DNA of 64,000 nucleotides from Unio delphinus (Eukaryota; Mollusca; Bivalvia; Unionida; Unionidae): NCBI GenBank assembly GCA_029339505.1, contig JAQISU010000134.1, positions 1 to 64,000 of the forward strand, read 5' to 3'. Shown piece by piece: positions 40,892 to 56,452 of this stretch (position 1 is its first letter; each line of letters starts with the position of its first letter). The notes under the pieces were generated by a model. It saw only the letters and a program-made list of their open reading frames with translations, ran no database searches and was not told where the DNA came from. The position numbers and the translations under genes were made by a program.

Positions 40892-41459
40892 TATTGAAAT
40901 GATTAGATTGTTAAAATCCAGCACGATAATATTCTTCTGGCCATTCTCATCATATCAGCTGTGTAAATCTTGTCATGGCGGTAATTGCATATTTTCTGGT
41001 AGTACCGATTAAGAAGGCCAACACCTTGAAATGATCCAACGAAAAGAACACGTCTTTATCCAACCTGTGTATTTTATTCAGAATTCAGATTTTCATGAGT
41101 GCAGACATCGAAGTATTAAAGCTACATCGGTCTAGAAACCAATTTTCCAGTCATGTGACGAACTAATTTTAAGCAAATTATATTAAATAATGTCGTCGGT
41201 TTTTCTAGGACATTAAACGGTTGTAAAACAATGTTATATTTCGCTACAATATGAAAATGTTTTGTTAATTCCTTCTTTCTGCTGTTAATGACATATGATA
41301 TGTTGGCGATATGTGTGTAGTTATTACAGATTTCTAGATACTATTAACTATATTTACAACGCCCAGGCAGAACAAAAAACATATACAGTTAAGAGTCAAC
41401 TGAAATATAAAAGATATATAAATATTTGGTTGCAATATTTGACCAACCTAATTCATTAT
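40892..41459. other. Downstream of the Kunitz exon, no recognised gene
   Basis: A longer frame overlapping the Kunitz exon in a different phase (40,710-41,012) is a shadow. No clear polyadenylation signal (AATAAA) was seen close to the stop. Confidence 0.4.
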
Positions 41460-42060
41460 TCTGTCATTTTATTCATTTCTTCTCTTCATAAACGTATGTT
41501 AGTCTCATTCATTTCTTCTCTTCACAAGCGTATGTCACTCTCATTCATTTCTTCTCCTCACAAGCGTAAGTTAGTCTCATTCATTTCTTCTCTTCACAAG
41601 CGTATGTCAGTCTCATTCATTGCTTCTCTTCACAAGGGTATGTCAGTCTCATTCATTTTTTCTCTTCACAAGCGTATGTCAGTCTCATTCATTTCTTCTC
41701 TTCCCAAACATATGTCAGTCTCGTTCATTTCTTTTCTTCACAAACGTATGTCAGTCTCGTTCATTTCTTCTCTTCACAAGCGTGTGTCAGTCTCATTCAT
41801 TTCTTCTCTTCACAAGCGTATGTCAGTCTCATTCATTTCTTCTCTTCACAAGCGTATGTCATTCGCATTCATTTCTTCTCATGGGTATCTTAGTTCCATT
41901 CATTTCTTCTCTATACAAGAGAGCATTTAAATATTTCGAATTCATTCATTTTTTTCTTTACACAAGAGTATTTCAATGTCATTTATTTCTTCTCGCTTAT
42001 CCACAAAATCAGACCAATACCATTCATTTCTTCTCTTCACAAGAGTATACCAATCTGATT
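41460..42060. repeat. 36-bp minisatellite, about twelve copies plus decayed ends
   Basis: The unit is CATTCATTTCTTCTCTTCAC followed by AAGCGTATGTCAGTCT, 36 bp, regular from about 41,478 to 41,880 and degenerate to 42,060. Since 36 is divisible by three, two plus-strand frames of over 200 codons stay open (FISSLHKRMSVS repeats). The lack of a preceding conserved domain and the decay at the right end argue against a gene. Confidence 0.9.
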
Positions 42061-44738
<2,678 letters not shown>

Positions 44739-44782
44739 CCCATGATACGATTTATATCGGCATTTGGTAATATTGAGTGTGG

Positions 44783-44872
<90 letters not shown>

Positions 44873-45115
44873 GGGAATATATATATATTTCCCATGATAC
44901 GATTTATATCGGCATTTGGTAATATTGTATAGATATTGCATATACTCTATTACGACTATATGGTCTTAAAGATGTTTTCTAAAATTCTATAACAAAATGT
45001 ATCTTCCTAGAACTCAAAGTGGATATTTAAACAAAAAACTTATAGTATTGCGAATTCAATCCATGATCACATTAACTCCCCTGATAAGATTTATATCGGC
45101 ATTCGGTTACACTGT
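44739..45115. repeat. Triplicated short motif around a (TA)n tract
   Basis: CCCATGATACGATTTATATC plus GGCATTTGGTAATATTG occurs at 44,739-44,775 and again at 44,890-44,926, with a (TA)n tract of about 80 bases (44,789-44,870) between. A third, diverged copy (CCCTGATAAGATTTATATCG, GCATTCGGTTACACTG) lies at about 45,079-45,114. The mirrored 80-90 codon frames on both strands are due to the palindromic TA tract. Confidence 0.85.
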
Positions 45116-46999
45116 TAGTCAATATTGCGGTATCATACTTACTATGGCACACCCTAACATACTTTGTTTATAAGCACCGATTTAGAAACGAATTCCCATC
45201 ACAATCCCCTTCTTCGGGGATATCATATTACGGTTGAAAATGTCATTCCCACAACACCTGCGTTTTAAATACATTTTAAGAAATACAAGTTTTCTATGTT
45301 TCTTTTAAAGACAACGGAACATGAAGTTCATAAGAACTAAACAAAAACAATATTAATGTCAGTCCATTGTCGTTTACTGGCCTCCAGTCAGTGATTTAAA
45401 TTAAATAATTTGCATGCAATAAGACTCATTGAACGGCAACTTCTAAAATCTGCTGTATTCCTGTAATACTGGAGACTTTAAGATGCATAACATACTGTGT
45501 TATTCATTCAATTACAAGAACACATGTTAGATCAACGGTATTATATGACGTTCACTGTGCAACGATATACGACACGACCTTTAAGTAAAATCGTTCTCGC
45601 CTAAAATGGGCATGCGTAATTAATTCAGTGATATTATAATGTGAGCAAACAAAATATGCTTCATAGATTAACATCTACTTTTCGTTCGAAAACAGCATTC
45701 TACAAACGGGAAGCATGGAAAGATGAGTAGTTAAGAAACGTAAAGTGTATTTTGTAAACATCTAAGAAAATTACGTAAGAAGGATTCGGCAAACTGTACG
45801 AAAGATCTGTTGTAAAATAATTTATTACATCAATACTAAAAGAGGCGTAATGTTTGTTTTGGTCACGTGATTGCTTTTTGTATCAATGAAACAGAGTTAG
45901 ATACAATAATAAATAGTAGGTTTATAAATATGAAAATGAGTTGGAACAATGTACTCATGCAATGTTAACAACAGGATTTCATGGTTTTACATTGAATTCA
46001 TGAAAATAGTTTTGATAACAAATTATTTTAATAATGCTTCGTCCGCCTAAATATGGTTTGGGTAAGTTACAAATATAGGTTTAATTTTGTGGAAATTAAT
46101 CGGATTGCTTTGATATGGAAAATACATGGTGTAAATTGCATCATTATAATAATCAGTATTTTGATAAGGAAATAACAGTTTAAACAACACTTTATGTATC
46201 ACGGTACCATATATATATATATATCAATATTCCACAATTTTCGGTCAAATATTATACTTTTCTTCGTACTCCCGCATGTGTGCAACACACTGTCATATAA
46301 AGCATTCTTAGATTAACAATTGCAAAGGAAGGACAGAACCATGTATTTTATAGGAAACAAGAGAGATACCACCGTTAGAACTAAATAGTGGCAATAATTG
46401 TACTGTCAAAAAAGTTGTCACAAATTGTCAACAAACTCATTTTTTTTACAACTGACTAAAACTACGATTCTCATGTAATGCACCAATTGCATATGCGTGA
46501 ATTTTTATTTACTCATTTAGCTCCTAACTCCCCCCCCCCCCCCTCCGGCTAGCACAGTTCGTAACATTATATCATTACAGTGGTATGTGCTACGTTTTTA
46601 TCAAATTTGAATTCATCCAAATTCAACATGCTTCCTTCTCTCACCGAACACATAATAGGACTGACGACATAACGTTCGAATTTTCATGTTCGGTATTCTA
46701 AAGAGTTCTTTTAATAAACAAATACAAATTACCTTGAAATCATGTACCTTCGAAACCGTGCCATTCAATACACGATGACGTAAAATGTAACCTATTATGT
46801 TTATAATTAATATGTTTCATGGTTTGTAAAAACAACATTAGTCGGCTCACGGAAATGACTGTGTCAACTATTATAACAAGATGCATGAGATTGAATTTGA
46901 ATCAATCCCACTTGAATTCATTGATGGAAAACAATTATAGCAGTTATCTCTGAGACAGCAGATTTTAACACATGTAAACATAACCAGGATATGTTCACA
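45116..46999. other. Intergenic DNA, no recognised gene
   Basis: It contains a short (AT)n at about 46,210-46,224 and a poly-C run at about 46,531-46,543. I see no gene. Confidence 0.4.
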
Positions 47000-47098
47000 A
47001 ATAAAAGCCGAATTGGTAAGTGAATTCAGACCAAACGCATCGCTCATTAGAGAGAGTTAACATCGTGAAGTTCAGCAATACTTTTACACCTGGCAAAG
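47000..47098 (+). promoter_or_regulatory. Candidate promoter and leader exon for the Kunitz gene
   Basis: AATAAAAG at 47,000-47,007 is a TATA-like element. TCAGACC about 20-25 bases downstream could be an initiator. The sequence to 47,098 ends CTGGCAAAG and abuts GTAAGATAC, a good splice donor. The coding exon at 49,444 is preceded by a pyrimidine-rich stretch ending in AAAAG, so a non-coding first exon here is plausible. A competing TATATAAAAG lies at 49,122-49,131. Transcript data would decide. Confidence 0.3.
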
Positions 47099-47361
47099 GT
47101 AAGATACAGACATTTTCTTTTCTTACAGTTGTGATGTAATTATCGTTCATTTCAGTTTCAATAAGAAGTCATTAAATAGGTGCAAACAAATGGTGGAGGA
47201 TTGTTTTTGAGGGAGAGGGGGTCTGTATTGCCTACATCTTAAAATTGATTTTTGTGTGTATAGAATAGACACAGTAAACTAATGATGTTATTTAGTGCCG
47301 AAAGCAAGTTGGATTATGTGCCCAATGATATATCATACTAGCTGATCCATGCATATTCTAT

Positions 47362-47490
47362 GATAGGAGTCGAACCCGCTCCTCCGCGGTATCGAATCGG
47401 GGTTATAGACAGATTAGTGTCCTCTTACGACAAGCAAGGGAGAATAATGGGCATCATTTTGCCCATTCTAGAACCCCAAACCTGCACATG
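47362..47490 (-). mobile_element. SINE-type element with TGCTTGTCGTAAGAGG motif
   Basis: On the minus strand the sequence reads TTTGGGGTTCTAGAATGGGC, then CCCTTGCTTGTCGTAAGAGG, then a CGGTATCGAATCGGG-complement region and a GAGCGGGTTCGACTCC end that resembles a tRNA box B. TGCTTGTCGTAAGAGGCGAC is, from memory, a common motif of gastropod and other invertebrate SINEs. The element is incomplete and distinct from the (AAC)n SINE family. Confidence 0.5.
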
Positions 47491-49121
47491 GATAGCGTCG
47501 AAAGAGATTTAACTAGCCCACCTAAATACTATAAAGCTATATGTACTGTGTATATATGATATACTATACTAATCATAATATAATATTTACATCTATCAGC
47601 CCATCAACTATACACAACACTAACGTTTCATTTTTATATGCATAGTTAAAGGATTTCGGTATTGAAATGTTTTGTCACACGAATATTTAAAATCGATGTA
47701 AGTTATACTTAATGCACGAAAAAAAACTGATGAAAGCCGATTATCTGTCAACAGAATGCAAAAATTAAAAAGGAGAACATCGCAAGACAACCATCAAGTG
47801 ACTAAGCCAACAAACATCTTAGGTTTATTTATGCTTGGCAGAAAAAGAGGATGTCATCCAAAACGTAGAAGCCAATAAGGTCCCTCTATAACAGCAAAGT
47901 CAAAAATACACCGATAGAATTCTTGGAAAATACTAAACCTAAGCCTATATCTGTCCAAAGCTCGTTACAAAGCAAGACAGTTCCGTTCAATGGATGCCAA
48001 AATGTATTTGTTCGATATGGTTTTCTTTAAAAGTTGATGCGTCTGACCAGGTCTTTTGTGATATGTGGTTTCTTTACATTACAAAATTACAAGAAATACT
48101 GAATAAATATGGGAGCAAGAAATAGTTTCATTTTCAATTAACCTCGAGGTACAACGTTTTTACTATTTATACTCAATCGAATTTCTATTTGTATTCATTC
48201 GATCACGATTTCATTTATATTAAATACAGCTGGTAACTTCCCAATAACGTTCTAGATTCAGAAAGTAGCTGGCAGATAGCAATGCGGAAAACCTTCGTGC
48301 GCATTTCACAAATGCGCAATAGTAGCACAGTAATTGGTATTGCAGGTATGTCTCCTAGCAATGGTGCTTGCAAAACTTGGTATACAATAAAATATGCACA
48401 AGTAGTTTTGTAGGTCTCGTGACGAGAGAAGGTTGATCAGACTTATTCCAAAGTTCACATTAAACCTCGGCGCAAAGAAGAAATGTTCAACGCACAGCGT
48501 GTGTGTTGCTTAAGATATATATTTTAATGTTTTTTTTCCAATGACTTTAAATAGGCACTATCACTGACGGACTGTGAGAGGCACAATTCTCACAAATAAT
48601 ACTTCATTAAAGCCATCCGAAGAGCACTGATTTAGTAATATTGCACAGGTATATTTTTTTCGTTACTTCACTATAGTATAATTTGCTAGTACGCGATTCT
48701 ATGCCGAAAATCTGCATTTAGGCGTACTTGTCATCAAACACACCAGAGACTTAATGCGCAAAAGTAGTCAAATATCTATATACTGAAAAATTATAGATGG
48801 AAATATCCAGGAATTTCTTTATACTAATAATTTCCACCAAGGGAAATTTACAAACTATCAAAACAATCCCGTAACTACGGTTCAGTATCCAGGCTGTACA
48901 TACTAAATGTCTAAGTACTCAGTCTGCAACATATCTTCCCATTACCACGTCGTCAAAAGTGGACCTACTTACGGGCTAACTGCTCTGTTTAAATCATATC
49001 TTCCCAACACTAATTCCATAGTTAAACAATCAATCATGACATCATTTGGCATCTATTGAATAAGGTGTAAATGCCGCTAGTATATACTCTGTAGTTGTTA
49101 ATTGATTCCCACATCAGATCA
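47491..49121. other. AT-rich non-coding DNA upstream of the Kunitz gene
   Basis: No coding region or repeat is recognised. If the leader exon at 47.0 kb is real, this is its first intron. Confidence 0.4.
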
Positions 49122-49131
49122 TATATAAAAG
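49122..49131 (+). promoter_or_regulatory. TATA-box-like site upstream of the Kunitz gene
   Basis: TATATAAAAG followed by GGAG is a near-perfect TATA element 313 bases upstream of the Kunitz start codon. Upstream ATGs exist in the putative leader (for example at 49,219), so a spliced leader may be needed. It is the nearest strong core-promoter match to the gene. Confidence 0.35.
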
Positions 49132-49443
49132 GGAGTGATAGGATATAGTAAGATTGGTACTGGGGTACCACACTTGATTTGAAGAATATACATACTAATC
49201 GTGAAAAGGCAGTTCTCATGTATAGCATCTACACTGCGCACCAATGGATATATATTTCACTATTAAGTTTTACAAGAAAAAACGTCTTAGGTTAAAAAAA
49301 ACCTAACCTAAAAAACTATATCAGGGATTTACAAAAATCTCATTCCTTACCATGCATTTCAAAGTTTCCATGTTGCAATTTTGTGGTGTCATTTCTAGCT
49401 TTGTTTTCTGATATTTTTCTCTTCTTTTCTTTCTTCAAAAGCA

Positions 49444-50792
49444 ATGAAAATGCAATGTTTATGCATTCTGATGATTCTCCTCGTGGCAATTTTCCTCAAC
49501 AACCAAGCAAAAGGAACTCATCACAGTAAGATATGTTATACAGTACCTTCGTTTTCTGCATTTTGTTTGCGGGGGGTGGGGTGGGGCCAAAGAATATGCA
49601 GTTGCTGTTTAAAGGGAAATTTATCTTTGGCTCGATAAGGACGTTTTAAAATCAATGTGTTTATCGCAATTCATATTATTATTCACCCAACGAACTGGAT
49701 AATTGTAACTTTAATCGTATTAATACAAACACGTTTATGATGTTAGATAAAGACAACTAGACATTTCCTATTATCAAACACTCGTTCGTCAAAAGGGAAA
49801 CAGTTTAACGGACTATTTGTTTTGTTTATTCATTCATTTCCTTCATAAGGAAATTTGATGATAAATACATGAAAAACAAGAACAAAGAACAGAAGAGTGA
49901 AACAGAACTAATTGTGATTAAATACTAGCATGCAAGAGGCGAATTAATCGTCGAGTGGAAATATTTTTTAAAATGTTATTTTCTACGGCAAATAATTTGT
50001 TATATTCTTGCATTTTGATTTTGGAAACTTCTTTCATTTGTCACATTGCAAAAATAAATATTTGGTCATGTTTCCTTGTTAATAACAAGCGGAAAGATAT
50101 ATGGCTACTATTACAAATATAATTTAGAATACTCAATTGTTTATAATAATAAAATCTGCCACACATAACAAAATATCAACTTTAATGATCTGGCAATAGA
50201 TAATATTGAACAATGATGCAGAGTATTTTTATGAAAGACTTGTTTGTGAAATTATTACTGTAATCACTAAAGCAGCTATCAATAAACAATTGAGAACTAC
50301 AAAGTACACAACATGAGTTGCTATTTAGAACCAATCTCTTATCTTTACTGGTTTAGTAGTAGTATTATCAATTAATTAATTTGTACTGCCTCTCTCGTTC
50401 CTTGTTACATTGTTTGACCAAACAAAATCCTGATATATTATTTAATGTTTTCAGACCCATGTTTACTACCAAAGGAGATAGGCCCGTGCGGGGAAAAAAT
50501 CAGGAGGTATTACTTTGACAAGAAATTGGGAAAATGTCAATGTTTCTATTATGGCGGATGCAAAGGTAATGCCAATAATTTCGAAACCCTAAGCAGCTGT
50601 CAAAGGCAGTGCGTGTGTAATCTGCCTAAAGATCCAGGACCATGCTTTGCATATTTTCCACGGTACTTTTATAACTCTAAATACCGAAAATGTGAACGGT
50701 TCATCTATGGTGGTTGTCATGGTAACGGAAACAATTTTAAGACCCTGGCTGACTGTCAGAAAATTTGCACAAAGTACAAGGACACAAACTAA
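49444..50792 (+). CDS. Secreted two-domain Kunitz-type protein (two exons)
   Basis: Exon 1 (49,444-49,525) encodes a signal peptide ([18 protein letters not shown] then NNQAKG) and ends in phase 1 at GTAAG. Exon 2 (50,455-50,792) follows TTAATGTTTTCAG. The spliced product is 139 residues. Domain 1 runs from [11 protein letters not shown] to SSCQRQC, and domain 2 from [10 protein letters not shown] to ADCQKIC; a single Val separates them. Domain 2 has all six Kunitz cysteines at normal spacing. Domain 1 has the six plus an extra Cys two residues after the third ([10 protein letters not shown]). P1 is Gly in domain 1 and Phe in domain 2, so trypsin inhibition is unlikely; domain 2 could inhibit chymotrypsin-like enzymes. 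Kunitz proteins act outside the cell as protease inhibitors or, in some venoms, as channel blockers; which applies here is not shown by sequence. The 929-base intron is AT-rich and featureless. Confidence 0.92.
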
Positions 50793-50888
50793 TTTGTTGT
50801 AAATAACTTACCAGCCCTATGGAGTATCAAAGATATTTATTTCGGTTTTCATTTACTTTTGGATAGGTCGTTGGTTTTAGTTTGGAAC

Positions 50889-53274
<2,386 letters not shown>

Positions 53275-53745
53275 CGCAAACTAGACTCTGGACAACATCG
53301 AACACTCCAGACAATGGACACTCCAGATAATGGACATCACCAGATAATGAACATTCCAGATAATGGAGAGATCTACAGCTGGGACACTCCAGATACTGGA
53401 GAGCTATACAGCTGGGACACTCCATATACTGGAGAGCTCTACAGCTGGGATACTCCAGACACTTTACATTCCAGACACTGGACAACACCGGACACTCTGG
53501 ACGACAGACACTGGACACTCCACGCACGGGACAGCTTTACAACAGGGACACTCCAGATATTGGACATTGCAGACATTCGACATTCCAGACACTGGACAGT
53601 TCTATATATGGGCCACTACAGTTACTGGACACCCTCTACTCTGGACCTTCCAGATACTGTACACTCCAGATACTGGACATCTCTACATCGGGGACAATCC
53701 AAATACTGGATATATTCCAGACACTCGACAGCTGAATACACATCC
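53275..53745. repeat. GGACACTCCAGATACTG-type compound minisatellite
   Basis: The stretch consists of variants of GGACACTCCAGATACTGGA. Three well-preserved 33-bp units containing GAGCTCTACAGCTGG lie between about 53,370 and 53,465, and irregular 15-24 bp spacings elsewhere. Overlapping frames of 130-170 codons on both strands are by-products of the repeat. Confidence 0.85.
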
Positions 53746-54185
53746 AATAGCATGTACATGTACTATATATATGACACGGGCATAAAAACATAACGCTATA
53801 CACGGCAAGGTATAGAGATTATACTACCGGCACAATAAATACAAAACAACGAGCTCAGAAATAAATCTAACCCTGCTTGATAAGATTCCTACTGTACTAA
53901 ACATTACTAAACAATGTAGCCTTATTTTACTAATATAAATCCTTCGCTAAATCGTAAAAAAGAATATAAATGTGTGCATTATTCTACATAAACCAACGAT
54001 ACAAAACAGACAAACAATTGTTTCAATCGGAATCAAATAGAGAAATAAATAACGACAAAGCAAATACGATTTCTTTCATATAAATACTTAGAAAAATAAG
54101 CAAACATTTTATTTTTTGAGATTTAGGATATCAATGGAGCGCAATTCACAATGATGAATTGGAGACATTGCGAAAAAGACAGTGC
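53746..54185. other. Flank of the LTR retrotransposon, no gene
   Basis: AT-rich DNA up to the TATAG target duplication; nothing recognised. Confidence 0.4.
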
Positions 54186-54190
54186 TATAG
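54186..54190. repeat. Target-site duplication TATAG (left)
   Basis: TATAG immediately precedes the left LTR and is repeated at 61,819-61,823 after the right LTR. This is the 5-bp duplication expected for a Gypsy-type integrase. Confidence 0.9.
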
Positions 54191-55637
54191 TGTAACAGAA
54201 TTGTTACCGAGAGGATGGTGGATTAAATGAACAACACAAACGCAATATGTGAAAGAAAATATAAATTTATGAAATAAATTATTAATGAAAAATAATGATG
54301 TATCAACACAATAACTCATGCGCTCAACCCACAATTACACTCACAACCATTCACAATACATGAATAAATGAAATATTAATACAAAATAAAACACAGATAC
54401 AAAGGAATCTCTTGGACTATACACAGATCCAAAGAACCTTTACAAAAGTTATATTAACGCAAGTATAAATCACGATAATAAACACATGCATCAAACTATA
54501 CTATCGCACGTATGGATTGCGACAACTAGCACGAACATATACATGTATTTAATCAAGTTGCTAGCTTTTATTGAGAATCATGCAATGCCTTGAAATACTA
54601 TTGCGATTTGAAGTAACCATGTAAATACAACAATGTATTCAATTGTACTACAATTGTAACACACATATGTGTCTCGACCCTGTATAACCGTACGATTCAC
54701 TAACAGTTGAATCGCCGCCCAGTTTCCCCGAAAACCTAGGGTTGACTCAATACTTGTATCGGTCACTTGCCCTTCACGGATCCACCACAGTTATACGTAC
54801 AGACAGCATACAACATCTACTAGAACTAACGTTCCTCAATACCCTAGATGTCGCCCCGGATGTTTACAACACTAGACAGCTCCGACACTCGGACTTCTAG
54901 CTTTCCGGATATTTACACGTCACGACAGATGTAGACGGACAGACAATCTGACAGACAGACTGTCAGATACTTCAATTCGATTGCACAATAAATCAGCAAC
55001 AATTTCAGCTACGATATCAGAGATGTTATCAGCCGACGTTATCAGAGATGTTTTCAGATGCGTTATCAGAGATGCTATCAGAGATGTTTACAGATGCGTT
55101 ATCAGCTACAATAAAGAAACCAGACTAATAATAGTTGTTTCAAAAAATAATCTAAACCTTAGATCACGCTATTGCATTTAAAGTCTAATAGTGACTAGTA
55201 ATTCCAAATATTCACGTTTAAAATCTGCATTGCAATAAAGGCATCATTATATGAAAATGATAAACTGAATAAAATTCACAATAAAACGAAATATAAATTT
55301 AACACTCACCCCTTTGGCTGGAGATTGAAAGACGAGCTATCTATCCTGTGATTAGATACTTTAGGTCCCGTAATATTGATCATAAATATTCTGCCTTATA
55401 TACCCTCAAATAGGTGAGCAGAAATCACGGCAAGATTACCGTGCACTACGTGAAACAAATGTTCCGGATTTCATGTAATTCAAAATCAGGCACATGCAAA
55501 TCGTTACACGCCGCTTACCTTGGGAAAAAGCACTTATTCACCCCAGGCAATGCATGTACGACGAAACAAAAAAAAAATGGTGAGATTAGATTGTAAATCA
55601 AGAAAAAAAAATTCAATTTTCGCCTAATTCTGTGACA
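54191..55637 (-). repeat. 3' LTR of the Gmr1-like element
   Basis: Starts TGTAACAG and ends TGTGACA in window orientation. It contains a small internal repeat of ATCAGAGATGTTATCAG-type units at about 55,013-55,110. It is almost identical to 60,371-61,818. Confidence 0.95.
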
Positions 55638-55640
55638 ATA

Positions 55641-55652
55641 CCTCCCCCCTAA
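55641..55652 (-). other. Polypurine tract
   Basis: On the minus strand the sequence just inside the 3' LTR reads TTAGGGGGGAGG, followed by TAT and the LTR. It is the expected plus-strand DNA primer site. Confidence 0.8.
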
Positions 55653-55910
55653 GAATAAAAATGTACACATTTTTAAAACTAACAAAGAATAGAAGAAAAA
55701 TAACTACGGATGATATCTTACAACATTTACACTGGTTATACTACAATCTGGATTTATTACTGGGCAAATCCATACAAATTTCTCATCATGCCCTACTCAA
55801 GTAGTCTGCACCTACATTTTCAACTCCCCTTATTGCTTCTACACGGAAGCGATAAGGTTGTAGTGTTAGCGCCCAACGCATCAACCGAGCGTTAGCGACC
55901 TTGGCCTTGT

Positions 55911-56447
55911 TTAAATACAGTAGGGTTGGTGATCAGTCTCGAGAACGAAATCTCTCCCAAATAGATATGCGTGATACTTCCCAATTCCCCATACTACGGC
56001 CAAACATTCCTTTTCTATGACGGAATAATTCTTCTCCCTGGGTAGCAATTTCCTACTCGAGTAAGCTACGGGTAACTTACTGTCGTCTTGCTCTTGCAGT
56101 AAAACTGCCCCTAATCCAGTTTCAGAAGCATCTGTTCTTAGAATAAAAGGTTTGCTGACATCTGGCAATTTTAATATAGGTGCACTAACAAGTTTCTCTT
56201 TCAGAGTACAAAATGCTTTATCTTGTGGCGGTCCCCATTCAACTTTGTTTGGTTGCCCCTTCTTGGTCAAATCAGACAGCGGGCTAGCAATGGCTGCAAA
56301 GTTCGGTATAAACTTTCTATAAAAACCTACTAGACCTAGAAATGATCTTACCTGCGTTTTATTGGTTGGCTTTGGTGCGTCTCTAATTGCTTCAACTTGC
56401 TTGGGATGAGGTTTTAACTGACCCATACCGTTGACCCTATGACCCAA
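55911..56447 (-). pseudogene. pol: RT tail and RNase H of the Gmr1-like element
   Basis: In a different frame from the RT, the first codons (GHRVNGMGQLKP) are the end of the RT and connection (KTQVRSFLGLVGFYRKFIP). They are followed by RNase H blocks LRTDASETGLGAVLL, YSVIEKECLAVVWG and FVLETDHQP. A second frame change near 55,925 ends the frame early. The usual downstream block (NARLMRWALTLQPYRF) is still visible in another frame to about 55,850. The enzyme would be inactive from this copy. Confidence 0.9.
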
Positions 56448-56452
56448 ACAAT

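Noticed and set aside
40710..41012. 100-codon frame over the lone Kunitz exon
   Set aside because: Wrong frame; the Kunitz signature is in the phase starting at 40,721.
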